Assembly (NCBI GenBank): GCA_026713825.1
Contig: JAPONS010000026.1
Span: 40,099-104,098 of the forward strand
DNA from: Chloroflexota bacterium
GTDB lineage: Bacteria > Chloroflexota > Dehalococcoidia > Lucifugimonadales > UBA1127
Reading direction: 5' to 3'
DNA: 64,000 nucleotides
The notes below the pieces were generated by a model that was not told the origin of the DNA, did not search any database, and saw nothing but the letters and a program-made list of their open reading frames with translations. Both the position numbers and the translations under genes were made by a program. Shown here piece by piece: positions 15,740 through 23,994 of the stretch (positions are counted from its first letter, which is position 1; the number at the start of each line of letters is the position of its first letter).

Positions 15740-16663
15740 TTACGCGACAGCCCGGTCGGACTCGATGGCGGGAATGGCGGCAGCGTAGCGGCGGGCAAGG
15801 GTTCCCAGAAATGCCCTCATCGCCGGACTGTAAAGTCGGCCGCGGCGGATCATGACAGATGTCGGTAGCGCCACCTCGTGGCCCTCCTGTATCTTCGCTT
15901 GGGCCAGCGCGCCGGTCTCGACCTCCCGCGTTATGCCGTGTACTGGCAGGAACGAAACGCCGAGCCCCCGCTCGATCATGCGCTTTGTCGCCTCGATGCT
16001 GTCCAGCACCATGCCCACGTTCGGAATGATGCCCGCCTCGCGGCATACACGGTCGATCAGCTGGAAGTAGGACGATTCGCGGTCGTAGAGGATAAGCGGC
16101 TCCTTGGCTACGTCGTAGATGCTCACCTCTCCATGAGCCGCAAAGGGGTGCTGCGGGTGGATGGTAAGCGCCAACTCCTCGTTGTAGAGGTTGACGGCAA
16201 GCACGTCTGGGTGCCGGAGCGTCCGGGCGAGGCCCACTTGGACCTCCTCGTCCGCCACCATCTTGAGCACCTCGGAGGACCTGCCTGTGCGGATATGGAC
16301 CTCGATGCCCGGGTACTCCGTGCGGAACTGCGCCAGGATCTCGGGCAGCACGTACGCGCCAATGGCCCGCGCCGTGCCGACCAGCAATGTGCCGCTGGTG
16401 GCCGCCTGCAGGGCGTTCAATGTTGAGCGTCCTTGTTCGAGGGTTTCGAGCGCCCGCTGCGCGTACGGAAGGAACGACTTGCCCGCTTCAGTCAGCCGAA
16501 CACCACGGCCCATGCGGTGGAAGAGCGTGGCCTTTAACTCCGTTTCCAGCGCCTGAATGCGAGCGCTCAATGACGGTTGAGTGAGGATGAGCGATTGCGC
16601 CGCGCGGACAAAGCTCCCACGCTCCGCAGCCGCGATAAACGCCTTTAGTTGAGCTATTTCCAC
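15740..16663 (-). CDS. LysR-family transcriptional regulator
   Basis: A 307-residue regulator: an N-terminal winged helix-turn-helix (MEIAQLKAFIAAAERGSF, AAQSLILTQPSLSARIQALE), a linker helix, then a two-lobed periplasmic-binding-like effector domain starting around SGTLLVGTARAIG. LysR regulators usually bind a small metabolite and control a divergent gene plus their own. The start is GTG 16663 with GGAGGG five bases upstream. It is transcribed away from the small coiled-coil gene and the second amidohydrolase; which of these it controls is not clear. Confidence 0.93.
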   Translation of the reverse strand: MEIAQLKAFIAAAERGSFVRAAQSLILTQPSLSARIQALETELKATLFHRMGRGVRLTEAGKSFLPYAQRALETLEQGRSTLNALQAATSGTLLVGTARAIGAYVLPEILAQFRTEYPGIEVHIRTGRSSEVLKMVADEEVQVGLARTLRHPDVLAVNLYNEELALTIHPQHPFAAHGEVSIYDVAKEPLILYDRESSYFQLIDRVCREAGIIPNVGMVLDSIEATKRMIERGLGVSFLPVHGITREVETGALAQAKIQEGHEVALPTSVMIRRGRLYSPAMRAFLGTLARRYAAAIPAIESDRAVA

Positions 16664-16723
16664 CTGTACCCTCCAGACTATCCGGCAGCCGCTACGAAAT
16701 GGACAGAAAATATTCCTTCTGCA

Positions 16724-16752
16724 ATTATAATTGACTATAGCTCCTATAGAAA
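16724..16752 (-). promoter_or_regulatory. lysR promoter with overlapping palindromes
   Basis: On the minus strand, TTTCTA (16747-16752) and a perfect TATAAT (16724-16729) are 17 bases apart, placing the transcript start about 55 bases before the lysR start. The site overlaps two dyads: the perfect 12-base palindrome CAATTATAATTG (16722-16733) and CTATAG-N3-CTATAG (about 16735-16749). This is consistent with an autoregulatory LysR operator. Confidence 0.5.
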
Positions 16753-16864
16753 GACTCTGTAACGGAAATGCAGGGTGTCAGGTTTGCGCCACAGGCTAAC
16801 CGCTATCCCGTGTAGGTGACGCCATCGAGGGAGCAGTGTGGCGAAAGGGCGCACCGGTGCAGCA

Positions 16865-17224
16865 TCACGTGCAGCACCGGCTCACCGCTGCGAACTGCGC
16901 GATGCGGCCCGCTCGCCATGGGTAGGGCGAGTGCCCGGCACACGCTTGTCCATGATGCCGTGTCCGCAGGCGACAGTCCCCAGTCCCGCAGTCGGGGGCC
17001 ATCGACTGTAGTTCCCGCAGATCGAGCAAAACGTCGTCATACGCCTTCTGTGTGGCCGCTAGACGTTCGGCCAGTCGGGAGACGTCGAGGGTGTCGTGGG
17101 AGGGCGCAGAGGCCGCCGCGTACTCCGACTGTAGCGCGGCCATCGACGCTTCCATCTCGGCCAGCCGGAGTTCCAGCGCCTTGGTGCGCCTGTGGAGTCC
17201 CTTGGGGGCTGAGTGTCCCGACAT
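16865..17224 (-). CDS. Small coiled-coil protein resembling an ABC-F C-terminal domain (possibly a remnant)
   Basis: A 119-residue frame. The first 75 residues (RRTKALELRLAEMEASMAAL and DVSRLAERLAATQKAYDDV) form two heptad-rich helices like the C-terminal coiled coil of ABC-F ATPases. After LLDLREL the sequence becomes Cys/Arg/His-rich and not protein-like, suggesting a lost stop codon or a frameshift. The ATG at 17224 has CAGGGG nine bases upstream. It may be a free-standing small protein or a decayed piece of a larger gene. The rest of the 16664-17362 gap, apart from the lysR promoter, holds nothing I can identify. Confidence 0.45.
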   Translation of the reverse strand: MSGHSAPKGLHRRTKALELRLAEMEASMAALQSEYAAASAPSHDTLDVSRLAERLAATQKAYDDVLLDLRELQSMAPDCGTGDCRLRTRHHGQACAGHSPYPWRAGRIAQFAAVSRCCT

Positions 17225-17362
17225 CTGCTATTCCCCTGCAAGTTTGACGCCTACGGTAGCACAACGTCATGGCTGACACACGGCGCATTGACACACGGCG
17301 CCTCGCAATGGCACCATCCCAGCATCCTGCGAGCGCCCAACCGCGCGAGAAAGCGACTGCCC

Positions 17363-18487
17363 ATGGCCAAACACGGCTTCTCGGTCATGGACTCCGACAT
17401 GCACATCGTGGAGCCCAATGACCTGTTTGAGCGCTACCTTGATGCCCCCTACAGCCACCAGGCGCCCAAGATCACCCGCGTGCGCGGCCAGAGGGTGGGC
17501 ATCTTCCTCTTCCAGGGGCATGCCTTCCCGACGGTCGATGTGGAGCACCCTGTGCGCAACGTCGGCATGGCCAGCCGCGCCGACGCCGCCTCCAAGCCCA
17601 TGCGCGACAAAGGGTACTCCGGCGAATCCCAGCTTGAAGCTATGGACATGGAGGGCATCGACATCGCCATCATGTTCCCCACCGTCGCCCTCTACATCCC
17701 CAACGGCATGGATGACGTGGATCCCGGCCTCTCCGCCGCCGTGTGCCGCGCCTACAACAACTGGCTCTACGACTTCTGCCAGGCCGACCCGGCCCGCATG
17801 AAGGTCTGCGCCATGCTCCCCCAGCACGACACCGGCGAGGCAGTCAAGGAGGCGGAGCGCGCGGTCAAGGAGCTCGGCGCGGTGGGCGTCTACATGCGCC
17901 CCAACTTCGTCAACGGCCGGACGCTGCACAGCGGCTACTGGCACCCGCTCTGGAGCACGCTGCAGGAGCTCGACGTCCCTGTCGGATTCCACGAGGGCAC
18001 CGGCTCCGTCTACTTCCAGGACGGGTCCGAGTTCGGCGACAACCGTCTCATGCGCCATGCCGCCTCGCACCCCATCGGCATGATGAAGGCCGTGATGAGC
18101 ATGGTTTGCGGAGGCGTGTTCGAACTTTTCCCGCGCCTGCGGGCTGCCTACCTCGAGGCTAATGCCGGCTGGGTTCCCTTTTGGCTTGCGCGAATGGATC
18201 GCGACTACGAGCTCTACGGCGAGTGGGACGCCCGAATCCTCACTCGCAAGCCCAGCGACTATTTCCGCTCAAACTGCTACGTCGGCACCGAGGCCGACGA
18301 GGCCGAGCTCAAGTACACCATCGACGCCTTTGGCGACGCCAACATCGTATTCTCGACCGACTACCCTCACCACGACTCGGAGTTCCCCTACGCAACCGAT
18401 GAGTTCCTCAAGATGCCGGACGTGAACAACGAGAGCAAGAAGCGCATCCTGTGGGAGAACTGCTCGCGGTTGTACAACATCGGCTAA
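17363..18487 (+). CDS. Amidohydrolase family protein (second copy type)
   Basis: A 374-residue TIM-barrel metal hydrolase. The metal motif is MDSDMHIVEPNDLF. An EANAGWVPFWLARMDRDYE helix and the C-terminal FSTDYPHHDSEFPYA (catalytic Asp) match the protein at 12416, of which it is a divergent paralogue. ATG 17363 is chosen because the protein homology begins there; the ribosome-binding site (GAGAAAG) is weak. It lies 78 bases upstream of the TPP-enzyme pair, so it may act on the same carboxylic-acid substrates. Substrate unknown. Confidence 0.92.
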   Translation: MAKHGFSVMDSDMHIVEPNDLFERYLDAPYSHQAPKITRVRGQRVGIFLFQGHAFPTVDVEHPVRNVGMASRADAASKPMRDKGYSGESQLEAMDMEGIDIAIMFPTVALYIPNGMDDVDPGLSAAVCRAYNNWLYDFCQADPARMKVCAMLPQHDTGEAVKEAERAVKELGAVGVYMRPNFVNGRTLHSGYWHPLWSTLQELDVPVGFHEGTGSVYFQDGSEFGDNRLMRHAASHPIGMMKAVMSMVCGGVFELFPRLRAAYLEANAGWVPFWLARMDRDYELYGEWDARILTRKPSDYFRSNCYVGTEADEAELKYTIDAFGDANIVFSTDYPHHDSEFPYATDEFLKMPDVNNESKKRILWENCSRLYNIG

Positions 18488-18512
18488 AGCGAAACGCCAA
18501 CGCCAGAGGGTC

Positions 18513-18521
18513 TGGTATCAT
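18513..18521 (+). promoter_or_regulatory. Extended -10 promoter element for the TPP decarboxylase pair
   Basis: TGGTATCAT, an extended -10 (TGN-TATCAT), lies 26 bases downstream of the amidohydrolase stop and 45 bases before the next start. No good -35 is visible, as is common for extended -10 promoters. Similar TGnTATCAT elements precede two other genes in this window (42516, 58632). Confidence 0.45.
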
Positions 18522-18565
18522 GGGCAGGCTCGCCAGGCGGTGAGTCCGCAAGAGAAGGAGGCAAC

Positions 18566-19078
18566 ATGGCCCAACAGGCGCTCCTCAGCCCGGAAGCGGT
18601 TATTGAGGAGTTCAACAAGAATGGCGTGACCCACGTCGTATACCTGCCCGACAGCGAGACAAACTGGATGTACCAGCTCATGGAGGCGGACCCCTCATTG
18701 GACCTGATCCCGGTTTCCAGGGAAGGCGAGAGCATCGCGATTGCGGCTGGGATCATCGCTGGGGGAAAGAAGCCCGTGGTGCTCATCCAGAACACCGGCA
18801 TGTTTGAGTCTGGTGACTCCATTCGCGGCCTCGCCCAGGACTGCGAAATCCCCGTGGTGATGCTCATCGGCTACCGCGGTTGGACCCGGCACGGGCCAAC
18901 CCCGGACTCGGCGGCACGTCTCACCGAGCCGACGCTGCGTGCTTGGAACGTGCCCTACTACCTTGTAGAGCATGACGGTGATGCTGACCGCATCTCCGCC
19001 GCCTTCGAGCAAGCCGCCCGCACCAGCGGCCCCATCGCCGTTCTTGTGGGCGACGAGTACCACGGCTTCAATCGGTAA
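18566..19078 (+). CDS. Thiamine-diphosphate decarboxylase, alpha/PYR subunit (sulfopyruvate decarboxylase ComD-like)
   Basis: A 170-residue protein corresponding to the PYR half of a split ThDP enzyme, as in sulfopyruvate decarboxylase ComD or phosphonopyruvate decarboxylase. The conserved Glu that activates ThDP lies in SREGESIAIAAG. PVVLIQNTGMFESGDSIRGL is the typical 'QNSG' region. AGAAGGAGG precedes ATG 18566. The PP half is the next gene, 17 bases on, so the pair forms one enzyme. It likely decarboxylates a 2-oxo acid bearing a sulfonate, phosphonate or similar group; the exact substrate is not determined. Confidence 0.88.
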   Translation: MAQQALLSPEAVIEEFNKNGVTHVVYLPDSETNWMYQLMEADPSLDLIPVSREGESIAIAAGIIAGGKKPVVLIQNTGMFESGDSIRGLAQDCEIPVVMLIGYRGWTRHGPTPDSAARLTEPTLRAWNVPYYLVEHDGDADRISAAFEQAARTSGPIAVLVGDEYHGFNR

Positions 19079-19095
19079 CACAGCGAGGAGTTGAC

Positions 19096-19677
19096 ATGAT
19101 TAACCAGGTAGACCTTATGGCCGTGGTGGAGAAGCACCGGGACAACGGAATTGTGGTGCCCACCATGACCGGTAGCCGTGGCTGGAACGAGGTCAGCAAC
19201 GACAAGGACCGCGACATACCCATTGGCGGTGCCATGGGCAAGGCATCCTCCTTCGCACTGGGACTGGCATTGGCGCAGCCGGACACCAGGGTCATCGTCT
19301 TTGACGGCGATGGCAGCCTGTTAATGAACCTTGGGACCCTGGTAACCATTGCGGAGAAGTCGCCCAAGAACCTCTACCACTTCGTCTTGGAGAACGGCGT
19401 GTATGCGGTGACCGGAGGCCAGCCCATCCCCGGCGCCAACAAGCTCTCCTTCGCGGGCATGGCCCGCGAGGCAGGCTACGCAGCCGCTTTCGAGTTCGAC
19501 GATCTGGAAGACTTCGCGTCCCGCGCGGACGAGGTGCTTGAGATTGAGGGGCCCGTGTTCATCTGCTTCAAGACCACTCCTGAGGTGCAGAATGAGCCCA
19601 TCGGCCTGCGTCCGGCGTCGGGGCTGAAGCCAACGCGCGTGGCAATCAAGGACGTGATGGCAAGCCTCGGCGTCTAG
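19096..19677 (+). CDS. Thiamine-diphosphate decarboxylase, beta/PP subunit (sulfopyruvate decarboxylase ComE-like)
   Basis: A 193-residue ThDP-binding PP domain. The cofactor motif begins VFDGDGSLLMNLG and ends about 25 residues later at HFVLENGVY (GDG-x-N type). The preceding GGAMGKASSFALGLALA loop is typical. The C-terminus (EVQNEPIGLRPASGLKPTRV) matches the ComE-like branch. GAGGAG lies before ATG 19096. It partners the preceding ComD-like subunit. No ComA/B/C coenzyme M genes are nearby, so a catabolic use in an amidohydrolase/VOC context seems more likely than coenzyme M synthesis; this is inference. Confidence 0.88.
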   Translation: MINQVDLMAVVEKHRDNGIVVPTMTGSRGWNEVSNDKDRDIPIGGAMGKASSFALGLALAQPDTRVIVFDGDGSLLMNLGTLVTIAEKSPKNLYHFVLENGVYAVTGGQPIPGANKLSFAGMAREAGYAAAFEFDDLEDFASRADEVLEIEGPVFICFKTTPEVQNEPIGLRPASGLKPTRVAIKDVMASLGV

Positions 19678-19779
19678 GCCAACTGACTCGTGAAGAGTTC
19701 TGCTGCCCCCTCCAAGTGCGCCGGACCACTCTGATGGCCGGCGAACTGGAAGGGGCAGTATAGTTGAAAGAGGAACATC

Positions 19780-20214
19780 ATGGCTGACTCGAACTTGAAA
19801 GGGAACATCATCCCCGGCATGCGTTACCGCGACGCGCCCGCAGCCATCGACTGGCTCTGTGACATCCTCGGCTTCCAGCGCCATCTCGTCGTGCCCAACG
19901 AAGACGGCACGATCGCACACGCGCAGCTGACGCTGGGCAACGGCATGATCATGCTGGGTTCGTCCCAGGGGAGCGAGTTCGATGGTGTTGTCGGCCCGTC
20001 CTCCCCGGATGGCACGCTGACGCAGGCCGCTTACATCGTGGTGCAGGACATCAAGGCGCTCTACGAGAGTGTGAAGGCCGCCGGTGCCGACATCGTCATG
20101 GAGCTGGACGAGCAGCACTACGGCGGCAGCCTCTTCGCCGTCCGCGACCCCGAAGGCCAGCTCTGGAACGTCGGCAGCTACGATCCATGGGCCGAGTGGA
20201 GCGGCGCCAGCTAG
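19780..20214 (+). CDS. VOC-superfamily (glyoxalase/bleomycin-resistance-like) protein
   Basis: A 144-residue protein of the vicinal-oxygen-chelate fold in its PhnB-like form: MRYRDAPAAIDWLCDILGF, an AHAQLTLGNGMIMLG strand, and the C-terminal GGSLFAVRDPEGQLWNVGSYDPW typical of the family. Some members are lyases or dioxygenases, others binding proteins; the residues seen do not settle it. AGAGGA precedes ATG 19780. Its stop shares the CTAG palindrome with the convergent lysC stop, leaving no gap between the two genes. Confidence 0.88.
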   Translation: MADSNLKGNIIPGMRYRDAPAAIDWLCDILGFQRHLVVPNEDGTIAHAQLTLGNGMIMLGSSQGSEFDGVVGPSSPDGTLTQAAYIVVQDIKALYESVKAAGADIVMELDEQHYGGSLFAVRDPEGQLWNVGSYDPWAEWSGAS

Positions 20215-21425
20215 GGCAGGTCCAGCTCAAAGGCCCGGTGCAGCGCCCGCACGGCATCTGCGCTCTGGCTGTCTGACACGATGCAGGTGATGCGGATCTC
20301 CGACGTCGTGATCATCTCTATGTTCACGCCCGCCTCCGCCAGCGCGCGGAACATCGTCGAGGCGTAGCCCGGCGAGTTCTGCATCCCTGTGCCCACCACG
20401 CTCACCTTCGCCAGCGCATCGTCGTGGCTCACACCCCTTGCGCCGATCTCCTCTGCCACGGGCCGCACAAGCGGCAAAGTCTTCTCCACATCCGTCCGCG
20501 CGACCGTGAACGAGAGGTCCGTCAAGTTGTCCACGCTGGTGTTCTGCACAATGGTGTCGACGCTGACTCCCGCCTGCGCGAGCGGCTCAAAGAATGCCGC
20601 CGCGATGCCGGGTCGGTCTGGCACCCCGAGCACCGTCACCTTTGCCACGTTCGTATCGCTCGCCACACCGCGGACCTTGCTGCGGACCTCCATGTCTGCC
20701 TCCCGGTGAATGAGGGTTCCCGGGGCCTCGCTGAACGTCGAGGCCACCAGGATCGGAATGTTGTACAGCTCGCCGAGCTCAATGGAACGCGGCTGCATCT
20801 TCGCGCCGCTCGCCGCCAGCTCCAGCATCTCCTCGTAGTCAATCTCATCCAGCTTGCGCGCCTCCGCGACGATGCGAGGGTCGGCCGTGAAGATCCCCTC
20901 CACGTCCGTGTAGATCTCGCATCGCTCCGCGCCCAGCGCCGCCGCCAGTGCGACGGCCGTCGTGTCGGAGCCGCCGCGGCCCAGTGTCGTGACCTCTTGC
21001 TCCTCTGTAACCCCTTGAAAGCCGCAGACCACGGCAACGCGGCCCGCGTCCAGTTCGGCCCGGATGCGGTCGGGCGCCACTTCGGCGATGCGCGCCTTGC
21101 CGTGGAGCGCCTCCGTCTGAATGCCCGCCTGCAGCCCTGTGAGGCTCACTGCCGGGCAATCCATGTCGTTGAGCGCCATAGCCACGAGCGCGCACGAAAC
21201 GATCTCACCGGTGGACAGCAGCAGGTCCACCTCGCGCTCCACTGGCGCCTTGGCCACGCTCCGCGACAGCGCCAGCAGGTCGTCCGTGGAGTCACCCATG
21301 GCCGAGCACACCACCACGACGCCGGTGTCGCCGCTTCGCGACGCCGCAATCCGCCGCGCAACACCCCGTACCTTCTCAGGGTCAGCCAGGGAACTCCCCC
21401 CGTATTTCTGTACGATGACTGCCAT
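20211..21425 (-). CDS. lysC: Aspartate kinase
   Basis: A 404-residue kinase that phosphorylates aspartate, the first step to Lys/Thr/Met. The N-terminal kinase motif is VQKYGGSSLADPEKV. Further along are TLGRGGSDTTAVALAAALGA and CEIYTDVEGIFTADPR. The C-terminus has two ACT domains (around VLGVPDRPGIAAAFF and VVGTGMQNSPGYASTMF), the usual site of feedback inhibition. ATG 21425 lies behind AGAAGAG; a TTG two codons upstream is possible. Next to thrB on the same strand. Confidence 0.96.
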   Translation of the reverse strand: MAVIVQKYGGSSLADPEKVRGVARRIAASRSGDTGVVVVCSAMGDSTDDLLALSRSVAKAPVEREVDLLLSTGEIVSCALVAMALNDMDCPAVSLTGLQAGIQTEALHGKARIAEVAPDRIRAELDAGRVAVVCGFQGVTEEQEVTTLGRGGSDTTAVALAAALGAERCEIYTDVEGIFTADPRIVAEARKLDEIDYEEMLELAASGAKMQPRSIELGELYNIPILVASTFSEAPGTLIHREADMEVRSKVRGVASDTNVAKVTVLGVPDRPGIAAAFFEPLAQAGVSVDTIVQNTSVDNLTDLSFTVARTDVEKTLPLVRPVAEEIGARGVSHDDALAKVSVVGTGMQNSPGYASTMFRALAEAGVNIEMITTSEIRITCIVSDSQSADAVRALHRAFELDLP

Positions 21426-21468
21426 TCCCAACTCTTCTCTGACTGTGTTCTTCTGTTCTTCGTCGACG

Positions 21469-22374
21469 CTACCCCGCGGACACCACGTGCGCCCCCTGCG
21501 GGCTCACCTTCGTCACCTTCACGTCGCCCGGCACACCGGCTTTGTCAGCCATGTCCGCCATCTCGTACCCGACCGTCATCTCCCGGTCGACGGTCAGCGC
21601 AAGAATCGTCGAACCGGCGCCCGACAGGAACGCCCCGACGGCCCCGGCGTCCAGCGCCGCGCGAATGATCCGCGCCATCGCCGGGAAGAGCACGCCTCGA
21701 GCGGGCTGATGCAGCCGGTCCTGCGTCGCCGTGCGCAGCAACGAGACATCGCCCATCGAGAGGGCGTTCACCAGTAGCGCGGCCCGGCCCATGTTGAACA
21801 CCGCGTCGGCCCGGCTAACGGTCGGCCCGAGCAACCCCCGCGCCTGTTGCGTTGGCATCTGCTGCGATGGGATGTATAGCACCGCCCATAGGTCGCTCGC
21901 CAGCGGCACCGCGGAGGTCACCAGAGCATCGCCGTCCTGCACAACTATCTGGCACCCGCCCAGCAGCGCGGGAGTCACGTTGTCCGGGTGCCCCTCAATC
22001 TCGACGGCCAGCGCCAGCACTTCATCCTGCGTCAATGGGTTCTCGCAGAGCGCATTCGCCGCCACAAGCCCGCCGACCGCCGCCGCGGAACTGCTGCCGA
22101 GCCCCCTGCCCAGCGGGACAGCGTTGTCGCACGTCAGCGAGAGCTGCGGTGTCGGCTTGCCGATCGCGCGGAAGAGCGACTCGGCGGCACGAATCACAAG
22201 ATTGTCCCGCCCGAGGTTCAGTGACCCCTCGCCCTCGCCGGACACCCTGACACCGGAGCTCCCGGCCTCGAGCCGCACCGTGTTCCAGATGTCCAGTGCC
22301 ATGCCAAGACAGTCGAACCCGGGACCCAGGTTCGCTGTCGTTGCAGGCACCCGCACTTCCGCGTAGGACAACAC
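21469..22374 (-). CDS. thrB: Homoserine kinase
   Basis: A 301-residue GHMP-family kinase making O-phosphohomoserine, the substrate of ThrC. Motifs: VPATTANLGPGFDCLGMALD at the N-terminus, the ATP loop PLGRGLGSSSAAAVGGL, and the C-terminal FLSGAGSTILAL. I place the start at GTG 22374, nine bases after GGAGGG. An in-frame GTG at 22416 would add 14 unconserved residues with a poor ribosome-binding site. It is flanked by lysC and hisIE on the same strand; the three probably share a transcript. Confidence 0.93.
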   Translation of the reverse strand: MLSYAEVRVPATTANLGPGFDCLGMALDIWNTVRLEAGSSGVRVSGEGEGSLNLGRDNLVIRAAESLFRAIGKPTPQLSLTCDNAVPLGRGLGSSSAAAVGGLVAANALCENPLTQDEVLALAVEIEGHPDNVTPALLGGCQIVVQDGDALVTSAVPLASDLWAVLYIPSQQMPTQQARGLLGPTVSRADAVFNMGRAALLVNALSMGDVSLLRTATQDRLHQPARGVLFPAMARIIRAALDAGAVGAFLSGAGSTILALTVDREMTVGYEMADMADKAGVPGDVKVTKVSPQGAHVVSAG

Positions 22375-22452
22375 CCGCTCGTTCCCTCCATGGTGTTTGA
22401 CTTGAGCCGCACTCACCCCTCATGTAGATCGAGGACTGCGGCAAGGCGGAGT

Positions 22453-23076
22453 CTACTTGCGCCGCTTGGCGAGCTCCGCCCACACGTCACGAGGCGAGAC
22501 GTCGGCAGCAGCCAGCATCGTCAGCGTGTGGTAGAGCAGGTCAGCAACCTCTCCCGCCAGCGCTTCCTTCTCGCCCTGAACAGCGGCGATGGCCGACTCG
22601 CCCGCCTCCTCCACCACCTTCTGCGCAACACGGCCGACGCCGGACTGAAGCAGCTTGGCCGTGTAGCTTTCGGCGGTGGGGTTCGCCTGACGGTCCTTGA
22701 TGACAGCAAACAGCTCCTCCAGTACGCCGACGTTCGCATCGCTCGCCTCGTACGAAGGATCCGTGTCCAGGTCGTTGAAGAAGCACGAAACGGCGCCCGT
22801 GTGACAGGCGGGCCCAACGGGATCGACCTTCATCAGCAGCGTGTCGCCGTCGCAATCAACGTGCAGCGACTTCACGCGCAGGTAGTTGCCGGACTCCTCG
22901 CCCTTGTGCCAGAGCGACTGTCGACTTCGGCTGTAGAACCACGCATCGCCGTCCTGCAGCGTCCGCGCCAGCGACTCCGCCGAGACGTACGCCAGCATCA
23001 GTACTTCGCCCGTCTCGTGGTGCTGCGCGATGGCGGGGATGAGGCCGTTCTCGTTGCGCTTAAGCGGCATGGGCAT
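22453..23076 (-). CDS. hisI: Bifunctional phosphoribosyl-AMP cyclohydrolase / phosphoribosyl-ATP pyrophosphatase
   Basis: A 207-residue fused HisIE catalysing steps 2 and 3 of histidine synthesis. Residues 1-115 are the cyclohydrolase: [19 protein letters not shown], the Mg site DCDGD, and zinc ligands in [13 protein letters not shown]. Residues about 118-207 are the pyrophosphatase: [11 protein letters not shown] and [13 protein letters not shown] carry the metal-binding Glu/Asp set. GGAGGG lies six bases before ATG 23076. The rest of the his operon is not here; it sits with thrB/lysC and a HAD phosphatase. The fused form is common in bacteria. Confidence 0.96.
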   Translation of the reverse strand: MPMPLKRNENGLIPAIAQHHETGEVLMLAYVSAESLARTLQDGDAWFYSRSRQSLWHKGEESGNYLRVKSLHVDCDGDTLLMKVDPVGPACHTGAVSCFFNDLDTDPSYEASDANVGVLEELFAVIKDRQANPTAESYTAKLLQSGVGRVAQKVVEEAGESAIAAVQGEKEALAGEVADLLYHTLTMLAAADVSPRDVWAELAKRRK

Positions 23077-23088
23077 CGCGGTCCCTCC

Positions 23089-23814
23089 TTACCCGCCCAC
23101 CGGCTTACCGGCCACGATGGGGAGCAGGTCTTCAAGGCTCCGTATTTCATAGTCAGGCGCAACGCGTCCATCCATCGGCGCCCCGTAGCGGTTGATCCAC
23201 GCGCCGGGCATGCCCGCCACGCGTGCTCCGTAGATGTCGTCGAGCAGCGTGTCCCCCACCATGAGCGTCTCCGCCGCCGGCGTGCCAAGGCGCTCCAGCA
23301 TCTGCGCGAAGATGCCCGGGTGTGGCTTGTACAACCGCGCCTCTTCTGACGACAGCACCGTGGCGAAGGCGTCCGAGAGTCCGTTGCGCTCAATGACGGG
23401 ATAGAGAAAGGCGTCGTCGGCGTTGGAAAGAATGGCTATGGGCACGAGCTCCCCCAGCCTTTCGAGCGCCCCGAACGTTTCCGGGAATGCATCCCGCGTC
23501 CCAAGGTCCTCGAGGAAGTATCCCACGGCGGCGTCCGCGTCACCATCGACTTCCAGGTTGCCGAAGGACTGTATAAAAGCGTCTTGCCACACCTCGTAGT
23601 AAGTCTCGAATGGCTCCCGCGCGGTCATCGTATCCACGTCATTCCGGCGCTTCCTGAAGTCCATCTCCGCCACGGCCCAAGCGTCGTACAGCGCACTGGG
23701 ATCGATTGCCAGACCCTGGTCCCTGCAAATGCGGACAAAGCAGTCCCGCCAGAGGTCTCGAGTATTCACAAATAGCGTGTCGAAGGCGTCAAACACCACT
23801 GCCTTGATGACCAT
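23089..23814 (-). CDS. HAD-superfamily hydrolase
   Basis: A 241-residue haloacid-dehalogenase-fold phosphatase. Motif I is VVFDAFDTLF (nucleophile and acid/base Asp), motif II AILSNAD, motif III Lys in LYKPHPGIF, and motif IV MVGDTLLDDIYGA. The helical cap between motifs I and II is of the C1 type, like phosphoglycolate phosphatase or 2-haloacid dehalogenase. ATG 23814 follows GGAGCAAGC. It lies 12 bases upstream of hisIE, so it is probably the first gene of that minus-strand transcript; a histidinol-phosphate phosphatase role is conceivable but unproven. Confidence 0.9.
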   Translation of the reverse strand: MVIKAVVFDAFDTLFVNTRDLWRDCFVRICRDQGLAIDPSALYDAWAVAEMDFRKRRNDVDTMTAREPFETYYEVWQDAFIQSFGNLEVDGDADAAVGYFLEDLGTRDAFPETFGALERLGELVPIAILSNADDAFLYPVIERNGLSDAFATVLSSEEARLYKPHPGIFAQMLERLGTPAAETLMVGDTLLDDIYGARVAGMPGAWINRYGAPMDGRVAPDYEIRSLEDLLPIVAGKPVGG

Positions 23815-23927
23815 GCTTGCTCCTGCCCGAATGTGGACCCTTTCCATTGTAACCCGGACAGATGTGAAGTGTGTCTCGTGTCCGCGCCGCCCCACTGTCT
23901 GGGGCAGCCGAACTCAATGCGCAACAC

Positions 23928-23965
23928 AGGAAAGGGGGCCCGGCATTTGCCGGGCCCCCTTTCCT
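23928..23965 (-). terminator. Strong hairpin terminator after the binding-protein gene
   Basis: A perfect 17-base stem (AGGAAAGGGGGCCCGGC, 23928-23944; right arm 23949-23965) with an ATTT loop lies 30 bases past the stop of the minus-strand binding-protein gene. Only a short T run follows in that direction. Its symmetry would let it block transcription both ways, insulating the HAD-hisIE-thrB-lysC unit. Confidence 0.85.
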
Positions 23966-23994
23966 CCAAGGCCTTGGAAGGAAGGCCGTTCCCG

